A stretch of DNA of 64,000 nucleotides, taken from assembly GCA_025331565.1 (NCBI GenBank), contig JAFREQ010000157.1:248001-312000 (forward strand). The letters are read 5' to 3'. A program made the position numbers and the translations under genes. A model generated the notes under the pieces. That model saw only the letters and a list, made by a program, of their open reading frames with translations. It did no database searches and was not told the DNA's origin. The stretch comes from Holacanthus passer (lineage: Eukaryota; Chordata; Actinopteri; Pomacanthidae). Numbering within the stretch: position 1 is the stretch's first letter; every line of letters begins with the position of its first letter. Of this stretch, positions 37,870-49,558 are shown in pieces.

Positions 37870-38763
37870 TCACGTGGGCTTGAGGTAGTTATAGAGGGCA
37901 CTGAGCCCTCCTTGCAACACCTCCTGGATAGGCTTGAGGAGGGGGTTGTGAATAATATGAAGTCCTTTATCCAGCGGGTGGCAGGCCAACCTCCCAAGCC
38001 TGTTCAGTAGGTACATTTCCACCGGCACATTTTGCAGGTCATTGAAGTCAACATTGAGAAGTTCTAAAGACTCCAGGAAGCACAGCGTCTTAGGCAGCGT
38101 GTGGATGCTGTTTCCCTCCACGATGAGGATCTTCAGGTTAACCAAGTCCTGGATCTGATCCGCAATTGTCTCCAGACGGTTGCAGGCCAGGTGGAGAAAG
38201 ACGAGGCCCTTCATGCTGTAGACGCAGGTGGGGATGTGAACGATGCGGTTGTGGCTGAGGTTGAGTTTGGTCAGATTGTGCATAGCTGCCAAGCTGCCGG
38301 GGAGGCCTGTGATCTGGTTGTTGGCCAGGCTGAGCACCTCCAGGCGGGCGCAGGAGCCCAGCTCCTCCGGGACCTCGCTCAGGCGGTTACGACAGGCAAA
38401 AAGCACGCGCAGCTTTTTCAGGAGGCCGATCTCGGGCGGGAGGCTGGACAGGTTGTTGCCCCACAAGTTGAGGACCACCAGATTGTCCAGCGTGCCCAGG
38501 GCAGGGGGCAGAGAGCACAGGCAGTTCATGGACAAGTTTAGCTTCTGCAGTTCTCTGAGCTCCCACAGCTCAGCGGGGGTCCCATGGAGCCCCCGCATGG
38601 CCAGACTGAGGGTGCTGTAGCCGAAGTGCACCGTGGTATGTCTGCGGATCCTCTCGGCGGCCGAGGTCAAGCTGGGCTGCTCGTCTCTCCCGGCGCTCTT
38701 CCTCCGTTGACTCACCTCGTTCAGCTCCTTGTTGGAGAAACTGCGAGATTGCTTCCCACCCAT
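37870..38763 (-). CDS. lrrc30: Leucine-rich repeat-containing protein 30
   Basis: A single uninterrupted frame of 297 residues, close to the 301 residues of mammalian LRRC30, which is also one exon. Residues 1-7 are MGGKQSR: Gly2 and Ser6 fit an N-myristoylation signal, and the human protein starts similarly (MGARQSR). From about residue 65 to 265 there are eight or nine leucine-rich repeats of the LxxLxLxxNxLxxLP type, for example NLVVLNLWGNNLSSLPPEIG and RLEVLSLANNQITGLP. The C-terminal block KGLHIIHNPLLKPIQEVLQGGL is, from memory, the conserved end of this family. The ATG has A at -3 and G at +4. The molecular role is not established; the repeats imply protein binding, and the motif implies membrane attachment. 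The opposite-strand frames at 38101-38620 are shadows. Teleosts can have a- and b-copies, and I cannot tell which this is. Confidence 0.93.
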   Translation of the reverse strand: MGGKQSRSFSNKELNEVSQRRKSAGRDEQPSLTSAAERIRRHTTVHFGYSTLSLAMRGLHGTPAELWELRELQKLNLSMNCLCSLPPALGTLDNLVVLNLWGNNLSSLPPEIGLLKKLRVLFACRNRLSEVPEELGSCARLEVLSLANNQITGLPGSLAAMHNLTKLNLSHNRIVHIPTCVYSMKGLVFLHLACNRLETIADQIQDLVNLKILIVEGNSIHTLPKTLCFLESLELLNVDFNDLQNVPVEMYLLNRLGRLACHPLDKGLHIIHNPLLKPIQEVLQGGLSALYNYLKPT

Positions 38764-39899
38764 CTTGTTGATTCTATCGCCTATAACAAGATGTCAGCGT
38801 GCAATTAGCAGAATCGCCAACATTGAGAGGATTGCTAATGATAACGGCTGCTGATTGGTCTCCGGGGTTCTTGAACGAACCGCATAGAACATGATCAGTT
38901 CCACAGGTTGTTGTAGAACTCCTGATGTTTGGCAGCAGCTCCACTGAATCCTGGCTGAGTTTCTGTCGCCGAGTTGAGTTGCAGGCTGCTGTAACTGAGC
39001 ACTATGGGGACTCGTGGTCTGCGTCTCCCAGACCAACTGCCTGTCTTACTGGATTTCATACCCCAGCTGGTCCTGTCACTTTGCAAGTCCACAGATAGCA
39101 CCCTGCTCCTGCTCCACCCACTGCAGGAGGGCAGGACCGGGGATAGGATGCTGTGTGAGCTCAATCAGTTGAGGTCACCGCCATGATCTCATAGCCTAAC
39201 ATACAGAAATACATTGGCGCTCACGAACGCTGTCACACTCGCGACACAACCAACACATGTTTGTTTTGTCAGCTCCACCTGCCATCTTTTGAAAGTGCAT
39301 TACATTTTGCATTTAAAATAATTCAGATTTTTCACATACCATCCCTGGCCGACCGTAATCTCTTCTCACATTTTCTCTCTCGCGTCGGCCACTTACGCCT
39401 TTGTGCATGAGTTCTCGTCTCAACTTAAATATGGCACCGGGCTGGCAGCCGTGAAAGCACTGTATCATCTCTCAAAAAAGTAACAGTTCTTAGAGGTATT
39501 AGTGGAACCTTATGCACAAGCATGTGTTGGTTTAATCTCAAGTGCAAAAGGACATGGAACATTCCAGCGTGTTCCTAGAAAACTCCACCGCTTTCATGTG
39601 GCCCCGAGGGGAGAATCTCTCTTCACGTAAAAGCATATACTGTGGTGCGTTTACATTTTTGAATTCGTCTTTCCCCCCAGCAACTTACACACTTAGGTAA
39701 AAATGTTCAGGATGCTTTTTCTCTGCGGACTTCTTTAAGTGTCTTCACTGAGAGCTATTTGTTCCACTTCTTTTAAAAGTTTCAAATTAAAAAAAGAATC
39801 AAACATTATAATATTCCAGTATTTGCTTTGAGGTGTGTGAATAGTTTCTACTGTCGGTCTGATTGTCAGTTCAGAGATATCCCATCATGCTTTTGCTGA

Positions 39900-40180
39900 G
39901 ACGCAGGTCCTTTTACTTTTTTTCTGCACAACTTGATGCTTCTACTTCACTAACAGTCAGAGAAAGATATTTTACATTTTAATCCACACTTACTTAACAG
40001 ATTAAGATTTTACAGCCAAATATGTGATGAGCTTAGAAAATATAATATAGCATAACAGAATATGAAATTACAACATTGACCAGCTACAATAGAGAGCTAT
40101 AACACAATAGAGTTGCTTTCATATTAATGCATCTGCAATAATAATAATCTAATGATATATAATATAACAATACAAAACTC
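39900..40180 (+). repeat. Partial copy of a teleost repeat (family shared with 48060-48530)
   Basis: The blocks 'tgatgcttctacttcactaa', 'cagattaagattttacagcc' and 'catattaatgcatctgcaat' follow in the order I recall for a common percomorph repeat whose end reads 'cttttacttaagtaaaagat'. This copy keeps the left two thirds only. The orientation matches the 48.1-48.5 kb copy. Confidence 0.55.
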
Positions 40181-40212
40181 ATTTGATTGACCTGAGGGAG
40201 GTCAAGGTAAGT

Positions 40213-40300
40213 ATTTTTGGCCCCAAATCAAATTCAAGCCTCACGGGCCTTTACAATCCAAAGGGCATGTGACAAACTCAGAGCATCAATTCAGATAAAA
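40213..40300 (-). repeat. Retroposon 3'-tail fragment, copy 1 of 3
   Basis: The sequence 'ggccccaaatcaaattcaag', then 'cctcacgggcctttacaatc', then 'gggcatgtgacaaactca' aligns block by block with 50349-50488 and, more weakly, with 45036-45160. On the minus strand the family ends in a 'ctatataaataaaactgact' type tail. Confidence 0.5.
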
Positions 40301-43300
40301 CTCTTATAGCCAGGTTTCTTTCATTTTTTTCCCCATATTGCTCAAGAGTTTTTCCTTGAATATGAATCTGGGGTCTAAGTTCTAAGGGTGCTACATACTG
40401 TACGGATCATAAAGCCCCTTGAGAACCATGAGAAAGTCCAGAAACAGAAGAGAGGTGCCTCTTCCAGGACAGACAGACGAGCAATAGAGGCTGAATGTAC
40501 AGAATGTACAGGACAGCGTGTACACTGAACTGCTGCCAACCATGGTGCATATAATTGGGTACAAATACTGTAACACTTTACTTCAACCCTTAGAGACCTG
40601 TTTGTTAGTGTTTGTTTGTCCTATCTTAAGTCTCTATTCTCAGTTTTTTTTTATTGTCTTCTATTATTCTTCTGATATTTTATGTAGTATATTTTAGTTA
40701 TTGTACAGTGTATAATTCAGTTTCTTTTTATGTTTCAAACTATCTCCATATTTATCATTATAAGCCTGATATAAACATATAAATAATTGTTTATAACATA
40801 TCATAATGTGTTTTTAAGTATAATTAGTTGTAATTAAGTGTTCATGTACAGTAAGTATTTTTGAACTACTATGAATTTTCCTCCTCCTACAGGAGGAGTT
40901 CAGGTTGCTGTCAACTACATCAATAAACCCTTAAAAAGTTATATCTGCTCACAACTACATTATTATGAGTTATAAACCATTTATTCAATGTTTATATACT
41001 GATTATGAATGTTAAATAGAGAAGCTAATTAAAGAGGACAGAAATTGGCGTTTTTCTATTAAAATTAACGCAACAATTTTTGACACATAAACGCAAACAT
41101 TTTTATGAGGTGTCACTCGAGCGATTAACATGATTTCTGCAACAGGAGAGGTCTACGCTCACAGGCCGTGAACACCTTATATAAATGTTAGGGGTGTAAA
41201 TGGGACCTTGGACTTGATCCACTTTCCCTGACAGCCTCACAGAGTCTGACCAGGACTTAGAGTGGCCTTAGTCATCATTCTTCTCCCAGTCCAGTAATCA
41301 AAGTACTTGGGTGACAGTTAGCAGTGATATCCAGCTCTGGGGACTCGTGTCTCTGCTGTGAGCACGGCTACATCAGCACTTATGAATGACAGCTTGAATC
41401 ATGTGTTTGCTGAATTGGACGCTGGAGATGGGGCTGCTGGGCTGCATTGGCCATTCAGGTTGCTTGTGCAGCATCTCCCATCTGGACACTTTTTAGTAAA
41501 TGTTAGCATCTTCGTATCACAGTAAGTTTGTCTAGAAATGGGTTTCTGGCTGACTGGTGCAGGACAAAGATTTGATACAGCCCTCTGTGTTTAGCAGATC
41601 TGTAATGCTGATCTTGTGCATATGTGTATCACAGCTGATTTCACAAACAGCAGGATTGCTATATCCTGCCACCCTCTATTTACATGAGAAATGACACCTC
41701 GGTTGCAACCGTCAGAGTGCGCCCCCCCTCCTCCCCTCATGTGCAAACACATCCCCTGAGAGGCACATGCTGTCAAATATGCAGAAAACCATTGCCTTCA
41801 TATGCATATCCCTCATTATGGGTTAACTGTAGCACTGAAATACCTGGAGAAAGCTGAGATGGATGGACAGATGGAGGGAGGGGGTGGGACAGAAGCTAGA
41901 AAAGGTAGGAGGATGAATGGACGGAGCGAATAATGCTCATTTCTGTGACAGATAGATGTCATGATGACATACCTCTCCATAACACGCCGCTGCCTAACAC
42001 TTCGTCACAATCTTCTGAGGCATGAATCTTCATTAAATGCCCCTTTTTTTAAAATCCCGTCCGTGCTTCTTTTTTTTTCTCTCCAAATGACTCTTCCTTT
42101 CTACCAGAGGAACAGATGTGTGGAAACAGCTTGATATTTAAATTACAAGAAAATGGGATTTACCATTCCTCTTGCATTCGCACAACACCTTAATACAGAG
42201 TCCCATTAGCGCCAAATGAGGATGAGTTATTCACTCTGAGAACAGTTACACCCTCCAGTCCTCAGGGTGACAAAAATGATCTCATTTGAGAAAGCTCATC
42301 TGGTTATGTGGCACAATAATGACTCTGGAAGAGCTACCTTTAGAGACTCAAGTTCAAGATATATACCATTATTACTTGTTCATTACTGTGGAGGCTTCTG
42401 GCGATGACAGATGATATATGGCCCTGCTGCCACAGACTCTGCCGTAGGTGTCTCTGCCCTGTTGAAATGTAAGGAGTACCTGCCAAGACCGGAGGCTCTT
42501 TACAGTCTATATTGCGCACACATTACTCCCTGAAGCCAGCACTCTTATTGAAGAATATGTTATCTCTTTAGACAGAATACAAGACAAAATCAGGTCTAAG
42601 AGACAAGAAATATGCATTTTGCAAACCCATTGAGTATTCCAGACAAAATTAGCAGCATGAAATGGAAGAGAGCATGTGAATAGGGGTGGATGGCGAGCCA
42701 CCTGAGCTGATAATCGTCTATTATTCAGCAGGTGCAGATGCGAATATTCACACCACTGGACACTTTCCACTTTTCCATTTTTGTGCACGGTTACACGTCC
42801 GCCAAGCTAATGGAGTCTGTGGAAGTGGCCGCGTGGTTTTTTTTGTCAAAAATTGAGGATATGTCACACGTTTGAATTACCATCTGGAAATTGGCTGCAA
42901 CACTGCTCTGCCCAAACCTCCAGGTGACACAAAGGAACTACTCAGCAATGCAAATTAACGGGGAGGAAATTTGAGGGAGTGTCCAACAAGTCTGCTCGGA
43001 GGCTGAATAAGACCAAGAACATTTCATTTCAATGTTTCAAATGTTCATTTATTTACCTGATTGGACACACTGCGCTTGCCCCCGGCTGGTCGTGCAAATT
43101 GTCACCATGGAAATTACCGTATATCAAGGCAGGTTTAACATATTCAAACCTGCTCTGGAGACAAATTGGTGCTAAAAGAGCACAAACACAAATTCATAAC
43201 CATTCTACATCTTCTTAGAATATTTCTCACCCCCTTATCAACTCTAACTGAAGCACCTCCGCTGAGTATCTTGTAATCTCCTAATCTCTCTCCCCAGGCC

Positions 43301-44000
43301 ACACGCCAGGTATCTGTAGTTAGATCTGTGGCGAAGCAGCCAGATTCATCCTGAGATAAACTGGGACAACATGATGAATAGATAATAAAGGCACCCAGGG
43401 GAGAGCACTATCCGGGTTAACTCCACCGCATAAAGATACCATTTGTAATGATGGCTGGAATCAACAGGGAAGAGCAGTGAGCAAAGCTAACTGGGCTCCA
43501 AAGTGACCAAATCAGTCCTGACTTTGCTGATGCAGCAGATGGGAAGTACAAACCAATTGTGGCTGTGACAACAACAAGCTGGGTGATGAAGCACCGCCGA
43601 GCGGCCTATCTGGGTCTCACCTGCTCGCTGCCGCTGCTACAGGCCGCTGAGTGCTAAACAAAAACACTCGTACAGTTGTAGACTGATAAACTGCAGATAA
43701 AGTGTCGATGTTTGGAACGGCGGCGAGGTGGATTGATTTATTTGGAGTTCGGGCTCTGACCCCGTCACTGCATGAAAACTCCGCAGAGGCCCAGGAGAGA
43801 CAATAATGGACTCCAAAGCCGTATCAGATACGGAAACCGATGCCAGCTTGTATGTGAGGCATTTACTGTGTGTGGGCCGGGCACCAGACACCATGTGGCT
43901 ATTCCCCTGCTGGACACCTCGGACCACTGAGGGACTGTAGTATCAAGTGAAACATCAGGCAGTAGCCTCCAAACATCACTTTAAATATAGTGTCATATAT

Positions 44001-44395
44001 GTAGCACCTTGGTAGCCGGATGCTTACTGCTTATGGCACGTGGCCTCTGCAATGTCGCTGGTTCGATTCCAGCCATGGACCTTTGTATACATCCAGCTGT
44101 TTATTCCGTATGTTACGTCGACTTGCATTACTTGTTCTTACACCCACACTGTATGTTTACACTTATAATTGCTGTAACTGCTGCACATGCTATTTATATC
44201 ATATCATTCACTCTGTTCTTATTGTTAATACTAATCATATTGTAGCATATGCACATCTACCTCCCACTGTTTTCATCTCTCTATATGTGTATTAGTCTGC
44301 GCTTTAATGCTTTTTTCACTTCTGGTTAGATGCTAAACATTTTGTTGTCTCAGTACTTTTGTACTCTGCAGCGACAAATCTAATCAAATGCAATC
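44001..44395 (+). repeat. tRNA-derived SINE
   Basis: An A-box-like TGGTAGCCGGA (44010-44020) and a perfect B box GGTTCGATTCC (44060-44070) are separated by the spacing typical of a tRNA gene, but the cloverleaf stems do not close into a functional tRNA. The 3' part (about 44330-44390, 'cattttgttgtctcagtact' then 'tttgtactctgcagcgacaa') resembles the 3' tail of fish L2-type LINEs, as expected for a SINE that borrows LINE machinery. The plus-strand frames across it are not genes. Confidence 0.65.
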
Positions 44396-45035
44396 AGAGA
44401 CATCATGACAATAACAAAGCAAAGCAAATCTGCAGGAGAAAAATAATCCTACATGAAGGTTTGTTCTTGACCTTGGAAATAGTAACTCAAGGTCCACTTA
44501 TGAGCCATCATGTGACCTACACTTGAAGAATAAAATAGTTGAGAGATGTTTTTACTTTTAAACAATGTTAAAAAAAAAATTTCCAGCTCATCCCTGTAAC
44601 TAGTTTACTAATTTCAGACTTAGCCTTGGATTGAAACCATTCAGAGAAACCTGATTTGGAAACAACGGCAACAAACCAGGAGAAATTGTTGAATCCGACA
44701 CTCATAAAACCCAAACATGAATATTCATACTTTACACCCTAATTTAAATCAACAGCAGAAAAGCGCCATGATGTACATACCAACAACATGCAAATGAAAA
44801 ATGAGCTCAGCCAGAACAAGAAAGTAAATGTCAGTGTCAATACTACACATGGTTAGATGGCAGCAACAAAAAGACTAGACGTTAGCAACCTGACACCAAG
44901 ACAACTCCTACAAGCAGATATGGCATAGTCATCCTAAACGCTAACTAATATTGCCAAGCGTGCAAACACAGACTGAAGAGAACCAAGACACTGAGTCACA
45001 ATATGCATATTAGCACAAGCAGCAAACAGCTTGGT

Positions 45036-45160
45036 GAAGTCAAGTCAGTTTTATTTATATAGTTCAATATCACAAATTTACCTCAAGGAGTTTTACAATC
45101 CTTCGACCCTCGATTTGGATGAGGAAAAGCTCCACCAAACTCTAACAGGGAAAAAAGAGT
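45036..45160 (-). repeat. Retroposon 3'-tail fragment, copy 2 of 3
   Basis: 'caagtcagttttatttatat' followed by 'agttcaatatcacaaattt' and 'cctcaaggagttttacaatc' is the reverse-strand 3' end of a very common fish repeat. The TTTATT is the element's own AATAAA on the minus strand. Confidence 0.65.
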
Positions 45161-46651
45161 CATGTAGAGGGTAAAGCATTAACTTTAAGTCAGGACAGTT
45201 TACTTCTGCTGCGTGGCTGCATATATGATGCACGACCAGGAAACACAGTCTGAGACTGACCAGTGAATTTCTGTCCACTCCTCAAGTCAAAGTAAATGAC
45301 ATTTAGTCTGATCATCAGGCTAATCCTGCAGCATCGTGATCAACCTGTTGACAGTTGAGCTCGCTCATTAAATGCTACATAAGTGGTAATGGTAGCACCA
45401 AGAGTTTGCATTACACGGTTTGCAAATTAGCAAATGAGTAGAGCAGAAGCAAGACAGCAGAGTGAAAGAGAGGAAGGAGAACTGGCAGTTTAAATAGACT
45501 GCCTTATTGCAAAGGGTGAATATGTGTTAAAGTGAGTGGAGAAAGACATGTGAGTGACAAGTAAGTGAGTTACTGGAACTAGAAACTCACAACACAAAGT
45601 TTCCATTCTGACCACAAGTCACAGCACAGTCTCATCACAAGTTCTGTCCATGTCACCAGACCTTGAAACAATAGGATCTGACAAGCTCTGCTCTGGAAAT
45701 TAGGATGCTTGCCATCACTGCCAGCAAGCCATAAATGTTTCATGCGGTGCTGATATGGTAATCATTGGATCCCTACAATGACACCTTGTGAGAGTTGGAT
45801 AACGATGGCTGTCTTTCAGGCCTGTGTGACTCTGGACACAGTCCAACAGCTGAGGCACAGCCTGAAGTGTGGAGCTGCCAGTTAAAAAGTCCGCGTCGCC
45901 TCCAATAGGCAGATGAAAGTCTCAAAGATGAGCGAAATAAAGGTGCGGCGGGCGTCCCCCAGGCATCACGCAGACGTACAGACTCGCTGCTGAAAGGTGC
46001 CACACAAATGCATTCCTCTGAGTTAAATATGCATTCCGTTTCATGAGGTTTGCGAGTGGGTCCAGGTGCCCGTTGGTGGCACAGGCCCAGCTGGAGGATG
46101 TGGCTGACTCGCTCCGCTGGCGCTCAGGCTGGCATACTAACAGAGCCAGGGGTGCTTTCACAGTGAGTTGAAAGAGGCTGGCGCCGGTGCCACACACCCC
46201 GGGTTCAGGAGCAGGAGCTCCAGCTGCATGTCCACTAGCTCACATAGCTGAAGAAATTAGGGACTGGAAAGTGAATTTTCAACCTGCAACACGGCCCGTG
46301 ACAGGAATATCGATTTCACTGCATTAACGATCACGCACAACGCCGCCACCTTAATCACAGCTCCCTCTCGTTGCACGCGAGATTCTGTGAGATTAATTGT
46401 TGGGGTGAAAAAAAAGACATTTTCCAATCACGAGGGATGAAGCAATAAAAGGCCAACATGTCTAAAAGAGCTTAATGTATTATTTCTCTGAAGCTTGTGT
46501 AAGCCTTTTATTAAAGTGAAACAATCTTGTCAGACACCTGTTGTTCTTGCATGGGGGTATTTATTGTTGGCCTATGTCAGCACACTGTAATCCCTGGATA
46601 GAACACGGCTGTATTACCAGTGTGACCTATTCTTGGTCATCATAATTTCCT

Positions 46652-46762
46652 GAGTGTGTGTGTGTGTGTGTGACAGAGGAAGAGAAAGTGACAGCATGCA
46701 TGTGTGTGCATTTGTGTGTGTGTGTCCAGTGATTGCAGGCACCCTTCAGCCATTTCAGTTCA

Positions 46763-46796
<34 letters not shown>
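46652..46796. repeat. GT microsatellites followed by a 31-nt poly(T)
   Basis: (GT)n at 46652-46673, a second GT-rich tract near 46710-46727, and an uninterrupted run of 31 T at 46766-46796. The reading frame covering them is an artefact. Confidence 0.85.
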
Positions 46797-46797
<1 letters not shown>

Positions 46798-47779
46798 ACA
46801 CCCAATGTCATGCAGAACAAATCGCCTATTGCTGACACCAGTGATTTCTTGTCTTTACTGCTGAGAAGTGTGTGTGGAGGCAAAACAGTTGGGTCTTACT
46901 GACGGGGACTTGGACAGTTCTGTGATTAAGTAGTAATGGCCCAGGACGTGACGGGGAAGCTGGGGATTTCATTGGTCACAGGGCAAGACAAACCGCACAC
47001 CCTTGGGTCTAAGGGCTATTTTTGAGCGAGTGTATAATTATTTCAAGAGTTTTTGCTGCACAACTCTCTAAACTGACATTTAAACTGGATGAAAAATCCA
47101 ACAGAAAATTCAGTTTTACAGTCGGCATCATCAAGAGACGATTGACACACATAAGAAATTTAAAAGCAAAGACTCTCATCATCTCACCACCTTTGCGACG
47201 CCTGCCTTGAATTCCAGTGTCTGCCTATAGGCTTAAGCCACTAATTGTGGCCTGAGCTTCTATGGTGCTGTTGCATGCCTGTGGTTTGGTTTAAGGCCAC
47301 AGTTAAATAAAGATGTGGGTATTTTAACATCTATAATGGAGTACGCTATCAGCTCAGATAATCAGGGGTGTGTGCCAGCTGATTTATGTGTGAGGTTGTT
47401 GAGGTAGGCTGCGGAGTCGCGCTGTTTAGGAGGTTGTAATGCACAGTTTGAGAAACAGCGCTCAGTGAGTTTGGATTTTTAAAAAATGAGATGTAAATAA
47501 ACAGTAATTTGAGGGTGATGTTTCTATGGTAATACATACTAGTTATTTGAGCCCTTACAGTCAGGCCTCTGACTGAAAGTGGCTCCTGTGTGAGATATAC
47601 ATGGTGTTATGGGGACATCTAGTGGACATCTACCTGTAGGTCAAGGTGGAATCATCTGGTATTTTATTATATTTTTTGCTGTTGTTGTAACACAGGAAAA
47701 TATTTAGTGTAAACAGATGTGGAAAAAAGTGATATGGTCAGATCTGTCGCCATATTCTCTGGGTGAGTGCATTGTGGCG

Positions 47780-48055
47780 TACACCGAGAGATCAGTACAG
47801 GCCTGAATGTTTGACTCCTACAGTGAGGCTCTGTTATGGTGTGGGGTCGTTGGCAGGGTCACAGCAAATCAATACAAAGTTGTTCTGAGTGTTCACCTTT
47901 ATCCCATGATGAAACATTTATATCCTGATGGGAGCGGTATCTTCCAGGATGACGATGCCCCCATCCACAGGACACAAGGGGTCACTGGATGGGTTGATGT
48001 TGGGGAGAGGGGCGTCTGGGACACCCTGCTTAGCCTGCTGTCTCCATGACCTGGA
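47780..48055 (+). mobile_element. Tc1-like transposase remnant
   Basis: The plus-strand frame from about 47807 to 48049 reads YPDGSGIFQDDDAPIHRTQG, matching the region around the second catalytic Asp of fish Tc1-like transposases (FQDDNAPIHRA). It is preceded by a degraded VMVWG-type block, seen as LLWCGVVGRV. The end, GVWDTLLSLLSP, corresponds to the usual W-P-S-Q-S-P segment after a frameshift. The element is truncated on both sides and abuts another repeat at 48060. It is not active. Confidence 0.7.
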
Positions 48056-48059
48056 CCTG

Positions 48060-48530
48060 GAAGTGAGTACTCAGGTCAGTACTTGAGTAAATGTATGTGG
48101 TTACCCTACACCACTGTAAGGCCATATTATATGGCATTAGTTAAATCATTTTACATTTATTTGAGTTATTTATCAGATTAATGATACAAAACATAATGAA
48201 CATGCATATTTTATTATATATCTATTTTTTAAAGATTAAAATTAGCTCCACCTTTAGAGCTGCAATATTAAAATGGTGAACAATCCATCAGTAATTATGA
48301 TCCAATATTATACATTTCATCATTCTGAAATGGGTCATTCTGTAAAATTAGTACTTTGTTTCTCAGGTATTTTTCGATGGTAATACTTTTGTACCATTTC
48401 TTTACTTTTTGCTTAACTGAATTTTAAATGCAGGACTTTTACTTGTAACAGTAAAGAGTATTTCAACCGTGTGGTATTGATACTTTTACTTAAGTAAAAG
48501 ATCTGAGTAGTTTTTGAACCACCTGCCTTA
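48060..48530 (+). repeat. Near-complete teleost repeat with inverted ends
   Basis: The left end 'gtactcaggtcagtacttga' followed by 'gtaaatgtatgtggtta' and the right end 'gatacttttacttaagtaaa' followed by 'agatctgagtag' are roughly inverted (ACTTGAGTAAA versus TTTACTTAAGT). Interior blocks 'aaaattagctccacctttag' and 'aatgggtcattctgtaaaat' match the fish family also seen at 39900-40180. It has no coding capacity, consistent with a non-autonomous DNA element. Confidence 0.6.
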
Positions 48531-48852
48531 TACTCATCATTTGTCCTTCTACTGTTTCTATAAAATACTTACGGGCAATAATTATGTGTTGTTGATGATA
48601 AATAATGATTTATAGTGATTTTATTCTAGGCTCTTGTTACTATATAACCACTATGACAAATGTATGCAGAATAATATCATATTGTCTATATTGTAAATAT
48701 CTAGAGGTCATTACAGAATAACTACAGTGTGAACGTGTAAAAAGATAAATAAAATTAAAAAAAATAAAAAATAAAATAAAGCTGCTCTCTGACCCTGCAG
48801 ATATAAATGACATATGAACCGACCACCCAGCAGATCACAACGCGTGTGGCAG

Positions 48853-48961
48853 CCAATCACATTCCAGAAAGCCTCCCCTGTTTCTGGACGAACACCCGTG
48901 TCCTCCAATGAGAGCTTTACAACAGATACGTTCGCCCGCCTTTAATCCGCGTGCAGCCAAT
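48853..48961 (+). promoter_or_regulatory. Three CCAAT boxes at 52-bp spacing, rheb promoter
   Basis: CCAAT occurs on the plus strand at 48853-48857 (AGCCAATCAC), 48905-48909 (CTCCAATGAG) and 48957-48961 (AGCCAATCAG). The spacing is exactly 52 bp both times. The first and third have the flanks preferred by the factor NF-Y. A CRE/ATF-like TGACGCAG follows at 49007. The region lies 270-380 bp upstream of the rheb ATG and is richer in CpG than its surroundings. No TATA box is evident apart from a weak TTATAT near 49050. Its role as a promoter is inferred. Confidence 0.6.
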
Positions 48962-49228
48962 CAGCGCGGAGCAGTAATTACTAATTCATTACATCGCAAA
49001 GGGGAGTGACGCAGTTATTGTGGCTGTGTAGATACTCCACGTTTTCTTTATATGGCCTGAAATAACATCAGATTTCCAACTCGAGGTCGTTAAAGCGATC
49101 TTAAACAGGGCGAGTCAGAGGGATTCCTGCTGCCATCTGGAGGCTGTATGTCGGTTCTGTGCGGCCCTTCAATTTGATGCCAGTCCGGTCTGGACCCCGA
49201 GGACTAGATGCGATAACCAGGACGAGAC

Positions 49229-49527
49229 ATGCCGCAGCCCAAATCACGAAAAATCGCCATCCTCGGGTACAGATCCGTAGGTGAGTCCCGAGCCGACGAC
49301 AGGCCGGGGGAGGGGGGTGATGAGTCCGGGGCCTGAGGCTGAAATCCAGCGGCCTTTCTGCTCCAACACACGAGCCTCCTATAATAAATTTAATTATAAG
49401 GACGCGCAACATCTCAGAGCGCCACCAGGTGAGACGCGGCCTGGTGGGCTCTTCAGCACATGAGGCCTAGAATAATGTGCTGGAGATGAATATTTAGTCC
49501 GATTGGTTTCCCCTCACTGACCCGGGT

Positions 49528-49558
<31 letters not shown>

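Larger units (their letters stand above)
38764..48800. other. Intergenic region between lrrc30 and rheb (divergent)
   Basis: No gene is supported between the two divergent genes. Immediately upstream of lrrc30, a reverse CCAAT (ATTGG at 38854-38858) sits about 90 bp from the start codon. The rest is a mosaic of fish repeats (39900-40180, 40213-40300, 44001-44395, 45036-45160, 47780-48530), microsatellites (46652-46673 and 46710-46727), a 31-nt T run at 46766-46796, and unremarkable AT-rich DNA. Frames of up to 96 codons at 43637-43927 and 45922-46197 show no domains. Confidence 0.6.

Noticed and set aside
38101..38620. Plus-strand frames of 125-146 codons opposite lrrc30
   Set aside because: They are shadows of the minus-strand leucine-rich repeats, rich in repeated valine/glutamine patterns produced by the antisense of leucine codons.
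44001..44090. A functional tRNA gene
   Set aside because: The A and B boxes are present, but the acceptor and anticodon stems do not pair and a LINE-like tail follows, so a SINE is the better call.
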